From a virus, in IMG/VR virus record IMGVR_UViG_3300034375_005322, positions 1-23,703 of that record: DNA of 23,703 nt; one strand, 5' to 3'. The notes beneath the pieces were generated by a model, which saw nothing but the letters and a program-made list of their open reading frames with translations, ran no database searches and was not told where the DNA came from. Every line of letters begins with the position of its first letter. Position 1 is the stretch's first letter. The position numbers and the translations under genes are program-made. This document shows, piece by piece, positions 17,805 to 23,703 of the stretch.

Positions 17805-18568
17805 TGAGTATGAGAGAAGAGCTTCAAGAGAAGGTGGGTAAACCTCACCTCTCTTACTCCTCTCTTAAGTACGCTCTCGGAGACATGCGTCTGTGGGAGA
17901 TGTACATGAGGGGTCAACTAAAGAAGAAGTCAGAGGCACTCACCTTTGGTGGGTTGTACGATACGGTTCTTCTTGAACCCGACAAGCTACTAAATAGATA
18001 TGCTATCGCATCAGAAGAAAGTCTGTGCGAGGGTATCAACTCAAAGAACCCAAAGCTAACTAAGGTATACAAGGACAGACTCAAGGAGTTCGAAGACATG
18101 AACTCTGACAAAGAGATCGTACTTGATGCAGACCACAAGAAGGCGGTGGAGATGGTCGAGAGACTGAAGGATACTGGACTGTATTACACGCGCATCGGTT
18201 TGGGTGATGTGCAAGTGGAATTTAATATAGACCTAGACGGTGTCCCTGTAAAAGGCTTCTTAGATTGTCTCCACCCTTCTTTCATTGTGGACAGCAAGTC
18301 AACGCGAAGCATCAACTCTTTTGGTAGAGATGTGGGTACGTTCTCGTACGACATACAAGCCTACATCTACACCACGGTGTTTGGTATCAACGATTTCTAC
18401 TGGCTTGTCCAAGAGAAGTCCTACCCTTACTACCCTGCCGATGTGAAGTGTACAGACAAGACCCTATTCAGTGGGGAGATGAAGTTCCACGATGCTGTTT
18501 CTCGTATCAAGAAGTGGCTGAGTGGTAAGAAGTCTACAAGCAAGTACTATGCAGAGTTCGAAGTCTAA
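17804..18568 (+). CDS. RecE-like PD-(D/E)XK exonuclease
   Basis: A 254-residue protein starting MSMREELQEKVGKPHLSYSSLKYAL, whose ATG overlaps the previous stop (TGATG); a GTG three bases earlier is less likely. It fits the PDDEXK exonuclease VIII/Cas4-like group: HLSYSSLKYALGDMRLWEMYMRG, TFGGLYDTVLLEPDKL, FNIDLDGVPVKGFLDCLHPSFIVDSKSTRS (the catalytic GxxD...IVDSKS core, about 143-168), and DIQAYIYTTVFG, a QxxxY-type helix. It would resect double-stranded ends to make the tails used by the annealing protein upstream. Cytoplasmic, acts with 17250 and 18650 products. Confidence 0.85.
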   Translation: MSMREELQEKVGKPHLSYSSLKYALGDMRLWEMYMRGQLKKKSEALTFGGLYDTVLLEPDKLLNRYAIASEESLCEGINSKNPKLTKVYKDRLKEFEDMNSDKEIVLDADHKKAVEMVERLKDTGLYYTRIGLGDVQVEFNIDLDGVPVKGFLDCLHPSFIVDSKSTRSINSFGRDVGTFSYDIQAYIYTTVFGINDFYWLVQEKSYPYYPADVKCTDKTLFSGEMKFHDAVSRIKKWLSGKKSTSKYYAEFEV

Positions 18569-18647
18569 GAGACATTGGTTCCACGAATTCTGGACGTTAA
18601 AGATTTTATTTTCTATCTACATCATTTATAAACTGTTAAAATTATAG
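18549..18647 (+). CDS. Small basic/hydrophobic peptide (32 aa)
   Basis: MQSSKSKRHWFHEFWTLKILFSIYIIYKLLKL: a basic start followed by a hydrophobic helix (LKILFSIYIIYKLL). It overlaps the end of the exonuclease by 20 nt and ends 2 nt before the SSB-like gene, filling an otherwise empty gap. Possible small membrane protein; coding status moderate because the stretch is AT-rich. Confidence 0.4.
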   Translation: MQSSKSKRHWFHEFWTLKILFSIYIIYKLLKL

Positions 18648-18649
18648 TT

Positions 18650-18946
18650 ATGTCAGAGATCAAGAGTGACAGTGTCCTGGTAGGTTGGGCAGAAGAACCT
18701 ACATTCAAAGATGATGGTAGCCTCCAAAGCTGGAAGCTAAAGATCAAAGCTACTGAGCTGCGTGATATCGCAGACAAGTACGCAACCCGTGTTGATGATA
18801 AAGGTGAGGGTGGTAATGTATACATCACCCCATTCATGTCTAAGAGTGGTAAGTCACACATCCGTGTGTGGGATCCCAACTCCGAAGGCGCTAAGGAAGC
18901 CAGAGCTAAGAAGGCGGCTGAGAAAGAGACCGACCTTCCGTTCTAG
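18650..18946 (+). CDS. SSB-like protein with DLPF C-terminal tip
   Basis: A 98-residue protein. Residues 5-75 could form an OB-like small beta barrel (SVLVGWAEEP, SWKLKIKATELRDIADKY, GNVYITPFMSKSGKSHIRVWDP); then an Ala/Lys/Glu-rich linker and the last six residues ETDLPF. An acidic tail ending D-(I/L)-P-F is the protein-interaction tip of bacterial SSB. The gene lies between the annealing/exonuclease pair and the primase-helicase, exactly where a phage SSB would be expected. Shorter than E. coli SSB (178 aa) and without an obvious SSB sequence match, so the assignment combines tip motif and context. Confidence 0.7.
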   Translation: MSEIKSDSVLVGWAEEPTFKDDGSLQSWKLKIKATELRDIADKYATRVDDKGEGGNVYITPFMSKSGKSHIRVWDPNSEGAKEARAKKAAEKETDLPF

Positions 18947-18973
18947 GTAGTTCATTTGTTTTGTTTTGATGAG

Positions 18974-18998
18974 AGGGGGGCTACGGCCCCCTTCTATT
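18974..18998 (+). terminator. Intrinsic terminator with UACG tetraloop
   Basis: AGGGGGGC (18974-18981), loop TACG, GCCCCCTT (18986-18993), giving an 8-bp stem with one G-U and a stable UNCG-type loop, followed by CTATTTCC. The T-run is imperfect. It would limit transcription from the SSB-like gene into the primase block. Confidence 0.6.
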
Positions 18999-19009
18999 TC
19001 CTTTAGACT

Positions 19010-19369
19010 ATGAGTTACGATTACATAAACCCCAACCACTACAAGAGCGGGGGTAAAGAAGTATGGGAGATGATGATAGATTGCTATGGACTGGAAGCAT
19101 ACATCAACTTCTGCCAGCTAAATGCTTTCAAGTATCGCATGAGGGCTGGTAAGAAACCCAACAGCACAGCGCAGGATGACATCAAGAAGGCGCGGTGGTA
19201 TGAAGAAAAGATAGATATGATACAACAAAACAAATTGAACGATGCAAGTAACGATCCTAGAAAACATCTACAAGACAACAGAGGTACATCAGATACCCCT
19301 GGAGTCAGCACTGAAGAGAATCAAAGAGGGCAACTCGAGCACATCTATTGGGAAACTTCGAACTGGTGA
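19010..19369 (+). CDS. DUF3310 protein
   Basis: A 119-residue protein. Residues 1-65 (INPNHYKSGGKEVWEMMIDCYGLEAYINFCQLNAFKYRMRAGKK, then DDIKKARWYEEKIDMI) are the DUF3310 pattern: P-x-HY, a helix with F-x-x-x-N-x-x-K-Y-x-x-R and a KAxWY helix. Many phages encode it, sometimes labelled nucleotide kinase without proof. The C-terminal 45 residues are low-complexity and lie in the 128-nt overlap with the primase-helicase gene, so their sequence is constrained by the other frame. Confidence 0.82.
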   Translation: MSYDYINPNHYKSGGKEVWEMMIDCYGLEAYINFCQLNAFKYRMRAGKKPNSTAQDDIKKARWYEEKIDMIQQNKLNDASNDPRKHLQDNRGTSDTPGVSTEENQRGQLEHIYWETSNW

Positions 19370-21059
19370 TAAAGAAATAAAGAAGATCCTCCCTGCTGTA
19401 TTATTCAGTGGGGAGTTTTCATCTAGAGAAGACTCTGCCCTTGTCCAGCACAGCGGCTTCATCGTATGCGACTTCGACAAGCTCGACGATGTGCAAGGTG
19501 TGAAGGATGCCCTGGCTATGGATAGCTTCATACACTCCTGCTGGGTATCCCCTAGTGGTAACGGTGTGAAAGCACTGGTGCGTGTCACCAATCCTGAGCG
19601 ACACAAAGACCATTACCGTGCGCTTGAACGGTACTTCACGGATGTGTACAGCCTTGTGCTCGACCCCACAGGTGTGAACGTATCACGCGCCTGTTACGAG
19701 TCGTATGACCCTGACATCATCATCAAGGATGACTCAGTAAAGTTCGGGGCGTTCTACACTGAGCAAGCAGAGCAGAACCAAATCATCCAGTCACGAGATG
19801 CCGAGACCAACTACATGAAGGTCAACATCGCTGCGCTGATGATACGCAGAGCAAGGGATGGGGAGAAGCACACGCAGCTACTCAAAGCAGCCACCCTTTG
19901 CGGGGGGTATATTGCTGCTGGGCAGATCGAAGAAGATGATGCCATCCGTGTACTGAAGAAAGAGATCCTGAAGCGTGACATCGACAACGAAGATGAGGCG
20001 TTCGCTACTATCGCACGAGGTATTGAAGCAGGTAAGCAGATGCCTATCAAGGATCTGATCAATGATGAGAAGGCCATCCAGCGTGAGATGCTTATCAACG
20101 ATGGGGATATGTCATTCATATCGTCTGACTCTGACGACCTCGATTGGATCATCAAGTACGCTAACGGTCAGATCGAGACAGGCTTGACCACAGGTGACGA
20201 TAACCTGGACCAGTACTTCAAGTACAAGAGGGAGTTCGTTATCATCAACGGGCATAGCAACGTGGGTAAGACCACTGCTGCATTGTACATGATGGTTAAC
20301 TCTGCCGTCCTGCACGGTTGGAAGTGGATGGTGTACTCGTCAGAGAACAAGACTGCGTCAGTAAAGATGAAGCTCATGGAGTTTGCATCTGACAAAAAGA
20401 TCAGCAGTATGACTGGTGCTGAAAGAGATTTGGCCTGGAAGTGGGTGAAGGATCACTTCATTGTCATTGACAACAAGGATCTCTACACTTACAGTGACAT
20501 CATAATTATGATGGAGAAGATGATGAGGCAAGAAAAGTTCGATGCCTGTTTCGTTGACCCGTACAACTCCCTTCGATTGGATATGCGCGGAAGCAATCTT
20601 TCTTCTCACGAGTACCACTACGAGGCTGCATCAGAGTTCCTGAACTTCAGCACTAACAACAACGTAGCTGTGTGGTTAAACATGCATGCTGTTACCGAGG
20701 CGCAGAGACGCAAGGGTGATGACGGGTTACCTGTCGCACCGTTTGCTGAGGACACTGAGGGTGGTGGCAAGTTCGTCAACAGGGCAGACTGCTTCATCAC
20801 CATACACCGCAAGGTTCAATCGCAAGACCCCAACGTCAGAGCGATGAACGAATGGCACGTACGCAAGGTGCGTGAGGTGGAGACTGGTGGTCAACCCACA
20901 CCACTAGAAGAACCCTATCGCATGCGGATGAACTCATCACACACTGGCTTCCACGGTTGGCTGACACAGAAAAGAATCTTCCAACCCATTGATATTCAGT
21001 CAGATACACAGGAGGAGATAAAGTTTTCCTTGAACCCCAACTCTGATTTCCTGTCTTAG
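19242..21059 (+). CDS. Primase-helicase, VirE_N/BT4734-type primase fused to DnaB-like helicase
   Basis: A 605-residue protein. Residues 1-180 fit the VirE_N primase-like domain: ILENIYKTTEVHQIPLESALKRIKEG, LPAVLFSGEFSSRE, FIVCDFDKL (the DxD metal pair), WVSPSGNGVKALVRV and GVNVSRACYESYDPD. Residues 310-570 are a RecA/DnaB-type helicase: VIINGHSNVGKTT (Walker A), KFDACFVDPYNSL (Walker B), WLNMHAVTEAQRRKG (H-loop) and a later Arg-rich segment. It would unwind the fork and prime the lagging strand. The start at 19242 is kept despite the long overlap because the domain begins at residue 4. No DNA polymerase lies in the window. Confidence 0.9.
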   Translation: MQVTILENIYKTTEVHQIPLESALKRIKEGNSSTSIGKLRTGDKEIKKILPAVLFSGEFSSREDSALVQHSGFIVCDFDKLDDVQGVKDALAMDSFIHSCWVSPSGNGVKALVRVTNPERHKDHYRALERYFTDVYSLVLDPTGVNVSRACYESYDPDIIIKDDSVKFGAFYTEQAEQNQIIQSRDAETNYMKVNIAALMIRRARDGEKHTQLLKAATLCGGYIAAGQIEEDDAIRVLKKEILKRDIDNEDEAFATIARGIEAGKQMPIKDLINDEKAIQREMLINDGDMSFISSDSDDLDWIIKYANGQIETGLTTGDDNLDQYFKYKREFVIINGHSNVGKTTAALYMMVNSAVLHGWKWMVYSSENKTASVKMKLMEFASDKKISSMTGAERDLAWKWVKDHFIVIDNKDLYTYSDIIIMMEKMMRQEKFDACFVDPYNSLRLDMRGSNLSSHEYHYEAASEFLNFSTNNNVAVWLNMHAVTEAQRRKGDDGLPVAPFAEDTEGGGKFVNRADCFITIHRKVQSQDPNVRAMNEWHVRKVREVETGGQPTPLEEPYRMRMNSSHTGFHGWLTQKRIFQPIDIQSDTQEEIKFSLNPNSDFLS

Positions 21060-21092
21060 ATTTAACATCCTTTAACATTTGAGGTATTGTGT

Positions 21093-21191
21093 ATGTCAGA
21101 AATACTCTGGAACTTTGTCTCAAATGAAAAGAAAGAAAGGCAGAACTCAGCCGAGGAAGTCTTCCTCAAAAAGACGACTCGGCAGATATAA
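21093..21191 (+). CDS. Possible small overlapping ORF (32 aa)
   Basis: MSEILWNFVSNEKKERQNSAEEVFLKKTTRQI in another frame over the start of the endonuclease gene (21124). It has a reasonable ATG and charge pattern and occupies the gap after the primase-helicase, but nothing beyond that supports it. Its translation could feed the endonuclease start. Confidence 0.25.
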   Translation: MSEILWNFVSNEKKERQNSAEEVFLKKTTRQI

Positions 21192-21585
21192 GTCAGGCAT
21201 TGAAAAAGAATGTGCTGATCAGTTATCTGGTTCGGGGGTGGATTTTAAGTACGAAGAAGATGTCTACGTACTTCAAGAAAAGTTTCGTTACCCTGGCGTG
21301 TACAAGAAGATGACTTCCAAAAGGAAGGATCTATCTGACCGAAGCAATAAAATTGTTTTGGATATAAAGTACACACCAGACTTCACGGGTGTGGATCACA
21401 ACTGGGTGATCGAGTGCAAGGGGTACCTTCCATCACACCATGACTTCCCGATGCGGTGGAAGTTGTTTCTTCTGAAGATGTCAGAGGTTACACCGACACC
21501 CGCTTTGTTTATAGTTAAGAATAAGCAACAGATTGCTGAGGCTGTAGAAACTATTAAACAACTAATAAAAGATGGGGAGATTTGA
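21124..21585 (+). CDS. T7 endonuclease I-like Holliday junction resolvase
   Basis: A 153-residue protein, near T7 gp3 (149 aa). The start MKRKKGRTQP at 21124 is preferred to a TTG at 21079. A basic N-terminus (1-24) is followed by the PD-(D/E)XK set: SGIEKE with Glu27, YTPDF with Asp86, WVIECKG with Glu97 and Lys99, and a helix FPMRWKLFLLKM. The family cuts branched DNA, resolving recombination and replication intermediates before packaging. It sits with the annealing protein and exonuclease block as expected. Confidence 0.88.
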   Translation: MKRKKGRTQPRKSSSKRRLGRYKSGIEKECADQLSGSGVDFKYEEDVYVLQEKFRYPGVYKKMTSKRKDLSDRSNKIVLDIKYTPDFTGVDHNWVIECKGYLPSHHDFPMRWKLFLLKMSEVTPTPALFIVKNKQQIAEAVETIKQLIKDGEI

Positions 21586-21778
21586 ACTTTCATGGGATTA
21601 TGCCAAGGCTTGCAGAATGATGCATGCCCTGGTGGCGCACCTTTACGAAGAGCTGCACGATGATAACGGTGATCCGATCACCATTGGTGCAGTGGTAGAC
21701 AACAAGATCGACAAGTTCCAAGAGCGCATGGGGATTGAGATCGATATGTTGAAGGAAGCCTGTAGGGATGAGAAGTGA
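21572..21778 (+). CDS. Hypothetical protein (68 aa)
   Basis: MGRFELSWDYAKACRMMHALVAHLYEELHDDNGDPITIGAVVDNKIDKFQERMGIEIDMLKEACRDEK. Helical, acidic. Overlaps the resolvase end by 14 nt and the next gene by 11 nt, so it is part of the replication operon. Not recognised. Confidence 0.72.
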   Translation: MGRFELSWDYAKACRMMHALVAHLYEELHDDNGDPITIGAVVDNKIDKFQERMGIEIDMLKEACRDEK

Positions 21779-22295
21779 CAGGATAAAGTCAAGCTTCAGG
21801 ATCGGTAGGGTTGTGGAGCAGAGATGGCTGAGTGCTGTCCCTGAGTCAATCAAGTCATCACCTGAAGATGACAAGAAGAAACACATCGACTTCTACGTTG
21901 ACCTTCCTTCTCACAGTTTCAGTGTGGATGTGAAGGGAAACAATCCACCACATGAGATCTGGTTAGAGATCAAGAATGTGAACGGTGATACGGGCTGGCT
22001 CTACGGTGAGGCAACGCACATAGCTTTCGACATACCTGAAATGGGTGGGTTTGTTATGGTGCTCTCTGAAGTGCTGAGAGAATATGTTGCTAACAACGTA
22101 AAGAAAGAGTTCGTCACCAAGCGCAAGGCGTACAAGAAGTTGTACACTAGGAAAGATAGGAGTGACGTTATCACCTACTTGACGATCACTGATCTGCTTT
22201 CCCTCCCACACAAAGTAGTTACCTATTCAAACAAATACAATCACCCAGTGACGGGTGAGCAAATTCAATTCAATGACAGATCAAGAGATAGCTAA
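21768..22295 (+). CDS. Putative PD-(D/E)XK nuclease (175 aa)
   Basis: A 175-residue protein. The core KKKHIDFYVDLPSHSFSVDVKGNNPPHEIWLEIKNVNGDTGWLYGEATHIAFDI shows Asp41, then Asp54-Val-Lys56, a typical (D/E)xK nuclease end, followed by a strand and a GWLYGxA...AF helix region. The C-terminal third is basic (VKKEFVTKRKAYKKLYTRKDR), suited to DNA contact. It may act with the T7-like resolvase or cut a different branched substrate. The nuclease call is from the motif; the precise family is not known to me. Its end overlaps the DnaA-like gene by 23 nt. Confidence 0.75.
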   Translation: MRSDRIKSSFRIGRVVEQRWLSAVPESIKSSPEDDKKKHIDFYVDLPSHSFSVDVKGNNPPHEIWLEIKNVNGDTGWLYGEATHIAFDIPEMGGFVMVLSEVLREYVANNVKKEFVTKRKAYKKLYTRKDRSDVITYLTITDLLSLPHKVVTYSNKYNHPVTGEQIQFNDRSRDS

Positions 22296-22890
22296 CGAGA
22301 TTATCGAGTACGTTATCGAGAAGAAGAATGTTGACGTAAGAGATGTCACCAGGAAGCGACCTATCGTACAACTACGTGCAGCGGTAGCCTACTCTCTGAA
22401 AGAGGAGGCCAACCTAACGCTAACGCATATTGGTAAGTTGATGGGTAAAAACCACACCACTATTCTCCATTACGTTAGGCATGTAGAGTACTATGCTCTA
22501 GCTGATTTAAAGTTTAGAGATGACTTCTGGGAGATTAGAAATAAGGTTTGTAAAATTGTAAACACGAATGCACTTCCTGTACTCGAGAACATGCTAGTCA
22601 AGAGAAAGAAAGAAGTGGCGATCATTAAAAGACGTATTGCAAAGATGCGAAGAGACAAAAAAGTAGATATCGATTTACAGATCAAGAACATTATTCGTCA
22701 GCGGATCTGCGACAAGTGTAAGATTGACGAACTGCTTGAACTCGATACGTCGATGCACACATACTTGGGTATTGACTCTACTCCTGAAGAGAGAGAAGAG
22801 GCAAAAGAAAACTCAATCAAGATATACAAGACCATCAAGAATATCAATGTCAACGTGGGGCAGGGGTTCTTGGACTTGATGGATGAGTAA
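22273..22890 (+). CDS. DnaA domain IV-like DNA-binding protein
   Basis: A 205-residue protein; ATG 22273 is chosen over a GTG at 22255. Residues about 24-70 match the DnaA C-terminal helix-turn-helix: VTRKRPIVQLRAAVAYSLKEEANLTLTHIGKLMGKNHTTILHYVRHV, where GKNHTTILHYVR corresponds to the DnaA signature (G-x-DHTTV). There is no AAA+ domain; the rest (80-205) is charged and helical, with CDKC (about 152-155). It could bind DnaA-box-like sites, perhaps the TTATTCACA in the switch region, to recruit the primase-helicase or to compete with host DnaA. That target is an inference. Confidence 0.83.
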   Translation: MTDQEIANEIIEYVIEKKNVDVRDVTRKRPIVQLRAAVAYSLKEEANLTLTHIGKLMGKNHTTILHYVRHVEYYALADLKFRDDFWEIRNKVCKIVNTNALPVLENMLVKRKKEVAIIKRRIAKMRRDKKVDIDLQIKNIIRQRICDKCKIDELLELDTSMHTYLGIDSTPEEREEAKENSIKIYKTIKNINVNVGQGFLDLMDE

Positions 22891-22897
22891 AGAAGCT

Positions 22898-22940
22898 GGG
22901 GTTGCAACGGCGACCCTGCATAATCAAACAATTATTTTTT
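22898..22940 (+). terminator. Hairpin with delayed T-run after DnaA-like gene
   Basis: GGGTTGC-AACG-GCGACCC (22899-22916, 7 bp with one G-U, extended by another G-U) just after the stop at 22890. A TTTTTT run appears only at 22935-22940, 18 nt away, so it may be a weak terminator or a processing hairpin. Confidence 0.4.
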
Positions 22941-22967
22941 AACCTCTAGTTGAAGTCTAATTGATTG

Positions 22968-22980
22968 GTGTTAATAACAC
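22968..22980. repeat. Palindrome GTGTTA-A-TAACAC
   Basis: Perfect 6-bp inverted repeat around a single A between the replication operon and the tRNA. Operator-like; no binder can be named. Confidence 0.4.
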
Positions 22981-22985
22981 GGTGC

Positions 22986-23012
22986 TAGGGGGTGAACAAT
23001 AGTAGCCCCCTA
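22986..23012 (+). other. Hairpin TAGGGGG-N13-CCCCCTA in the tRNA leader
   Basis: Perfect 7-bp stem ending 3 nt before the tRNA 5' end. There is no T-run, so it is better explained as a pre-tRNA leader structure than as a terminator. Confidence 0.4.
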
Positions 23013-23015
23013 CTT

Positions 23016-23089
23016 GCTCCCGTAGCTCAATTGGATAGAGCAACGCACTTCTAATGCGTAGGTTACAGGTTCGATTCCTGTCGGGAGTA
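23016..23089 (+). tRNA. tRNA-Arg (anticodon TCT)
   Basis: Complete 74-nt cloverleaf: acceptor GCTCCCG/CGGGAGT (one G-T), T8-A9, D-arm GCTC-AATTGGATA-GAGC, anticodon arm ACGCA-CTTCTAA-TGCGT with anticodon TCT, variable AGGTT, T-arm ACAGG-TTCGATT-CCTGT, discriminator A. CCA is not encoded, usual for Bacteroidota. It would decode AGA. The permuted tRNA at 11353-11461 has the same anticodon but is not a copy: only the general tRNA features agree. Confidence 0.96.
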
Positions 23090-23104
23090 CTAAATATTAG
23101 TGAT

Positions 23105-23359
23105 ATGAATGTATATGTAGTTACTCAACACAAGAGTATGGTATTCGGGGTTTACTCTTCAGAGGAAGAGGCAAGAAATTCTGTTATGTCAGATTTCAAA
23201 AAGTCAGAAATAAAAGACGAGAGATGGATCACCAGGCCTGAAGCAGATGTGTGCTGGTCCTCTCATATAGAGTGCCATCACAAAGACTGGGATGAGGTTG
23301 TGACTTACGACTTCGAATGTTGGGAGTCTGTTCTCAACGACCCTTACGCAGAACCATGA
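23105..23359 (+). CDS. Hypothetical protein (84 aa)
   Basis: Begins MNVYVVTQHKSMVFGVYSSEEEARNSVMSDF; the longer frame starts inside the tRNA and is rejected. The N-terminus looks like a beta-hairpin/helix unit (VYVVTQHKSMVFGVYSSEEEA), followed by ADVCWSSHIECHHKDWDEVV, with Cys and His that could bind metal. The VYVVT...G.F.S.EEA pattern occurs in small phage proteins of unknown role. Stop overlaps the next ATG. Confidence 0.78.
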   Translation: MNVYVVTQHKSMVFGVYSSEEEARNSVMSDFKKSEIKDERWITRPEADVCWSSHIECHHKDWDEVVTYDFECWESVLNDPYAEP

Positions 23360-23637
23360 AAAACAAGAATTCGATATTCAAAAGATTGCACGACGAACTG
23401 GTAGACTGGTACAGCGTAACTTGGCTCTGCCGAGCCTTAGACTTTTCTACTAAACGATGGGTAAAAAAGTGTATCGAAGAGAAACTCTGCCTCCGTTGTG
23501 GAGGCACTACCAATATAACAAGTCCACACTACGGCAAGATACATGAATGCAGTTGCCTTCCTTGCGATGGCGGTCCTTATCCTTGTATCGGATACTGTGA
23601 TGACTTAACTAAATGCGTGTGTTATTTAAGCAAGTGA
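23356..23637 (+). CDS. Cys-rich, zinc-ribbon-like protein (93 aa)
   Basis: Start MKNKNSIFKRLHDELVDWYSVTWL at 23356 (ATGA overlap). Residues 40-93 contain ten cysteines: LCLRCGG, HECSCLPC, PCIGYC, KCVC. The C-x2-C and C-x-C-x2-C groups suggest one or two zinc sites, after a helical N-terminal part with two Cys-poor helices. DNA or protein binding is plausible. No family recognised. Confidence 0.75.
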   Translation: MKNKNSIFKRLHDELVDWYSVTWLCRALDFSTKRWVKKCIEEKLCLRCGGTTNITSPHYGKIHECSCLPCDGGPYPCIGYCDDLTKCVCYLSK

Positions 23638-23638
23638 A

Positions 23639-23703
23639 ATGGAAGACATCTTTACTTCAGCGGGGGACTTCTCTGCTATGACTATGTTCGAACTAGCAAT
23701 GTA
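23639..23703 (+). CDS. Start of a gene cut by the window end
   Basis: ATG at 23639, one base after the previous stop region, open to the edge: MEDIFTSAGDFSAMTMFELAM. Too short to identify. The spacing and strand continue the rightward operon. Confidence 0.5.
   Translation, partial: MEDIFTSAGDFSAMTMFELAM

Overview
The window looks like part of a tailed double-stranded DNA phage genome, probably lytic or at least without a visible integrase here, infecting a member of the Bacteroidota and most likely a marine flavobacterium. The host inference rests on three things. Two good promoters have the form TTG-N20-TAnCTTTG, the Bacteroidota pattern. Start codons are preceded by A-rich leaders instead of Shine-Dalgarno sites. 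The primase-helicase carries the VirE_N/BT4734-type primase domain that is typical of Bacteroidota elements. No database search was possible, so product names come from motifs and remembered families.

Layout. Positions 1-8948 are a leftward (minus strand) packaging, virion and lysis arm: large terminase (truncated by the window edge), a small lipoprotein-like protein, a possible small terminase, a GroES-like co-chaperonin, small virion-type proteins, a membrane protein, a lysozyme-like transglycosylase and a HExxH (zincin-like) protein. One winged-helix gene (3894-4304) is inserted on the opposite strand. Positions 8949-10251 are a 1.3 kb non-coding switch region holding the leftward promoter, a 40-bp repeat pair with a consensus DnaA box, tandem CTAA-N5-TTAG palindromes, two alternating purine-pyrimidine tracts and a GC-rich structured RNA ending in a tRNA-like arm. 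From 10252 rightward all genes are on the plus strand: about 20 small, tightly overlapping accessory genes with a PP-loop (PAPS reductase-like) enzyme, then from 17250 a recombination/replication block under its own promoter: single-strand annealing protein, RecE-like exonuclease, SSB-like protein, DUF3310 protein, primase-helicase, T7 endonuclease I-like resolvase, a second PD-(D/E)XK protein and a DnaA domain IV-like protein. A standard tRNA-Arg(UCU) follows at 23016.

The most unusual object lies between 11238 and 11505. This gene-free segment encodes a structured RNA ending in an intrinsic terminator, and it contains a circularly permuted tRNA-Arg(UCU). The 3' half is upstream of the 5' half. 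The acceptor strands pair with each other over 7 bp. Joining the 5' half (ending at 11455) to the 3' half (starting at 11359) restores a perfect 5-bp anticodon stem and a 7-nt UCU loop. The two flanks next to those cut points pair perfectly over 6 bp. The terminator-plus-leader cassette that follows is also found, diverged, at 10704-10789, and each copy carries a 12-codon leader ORF that ends at the start codon of the next gene.
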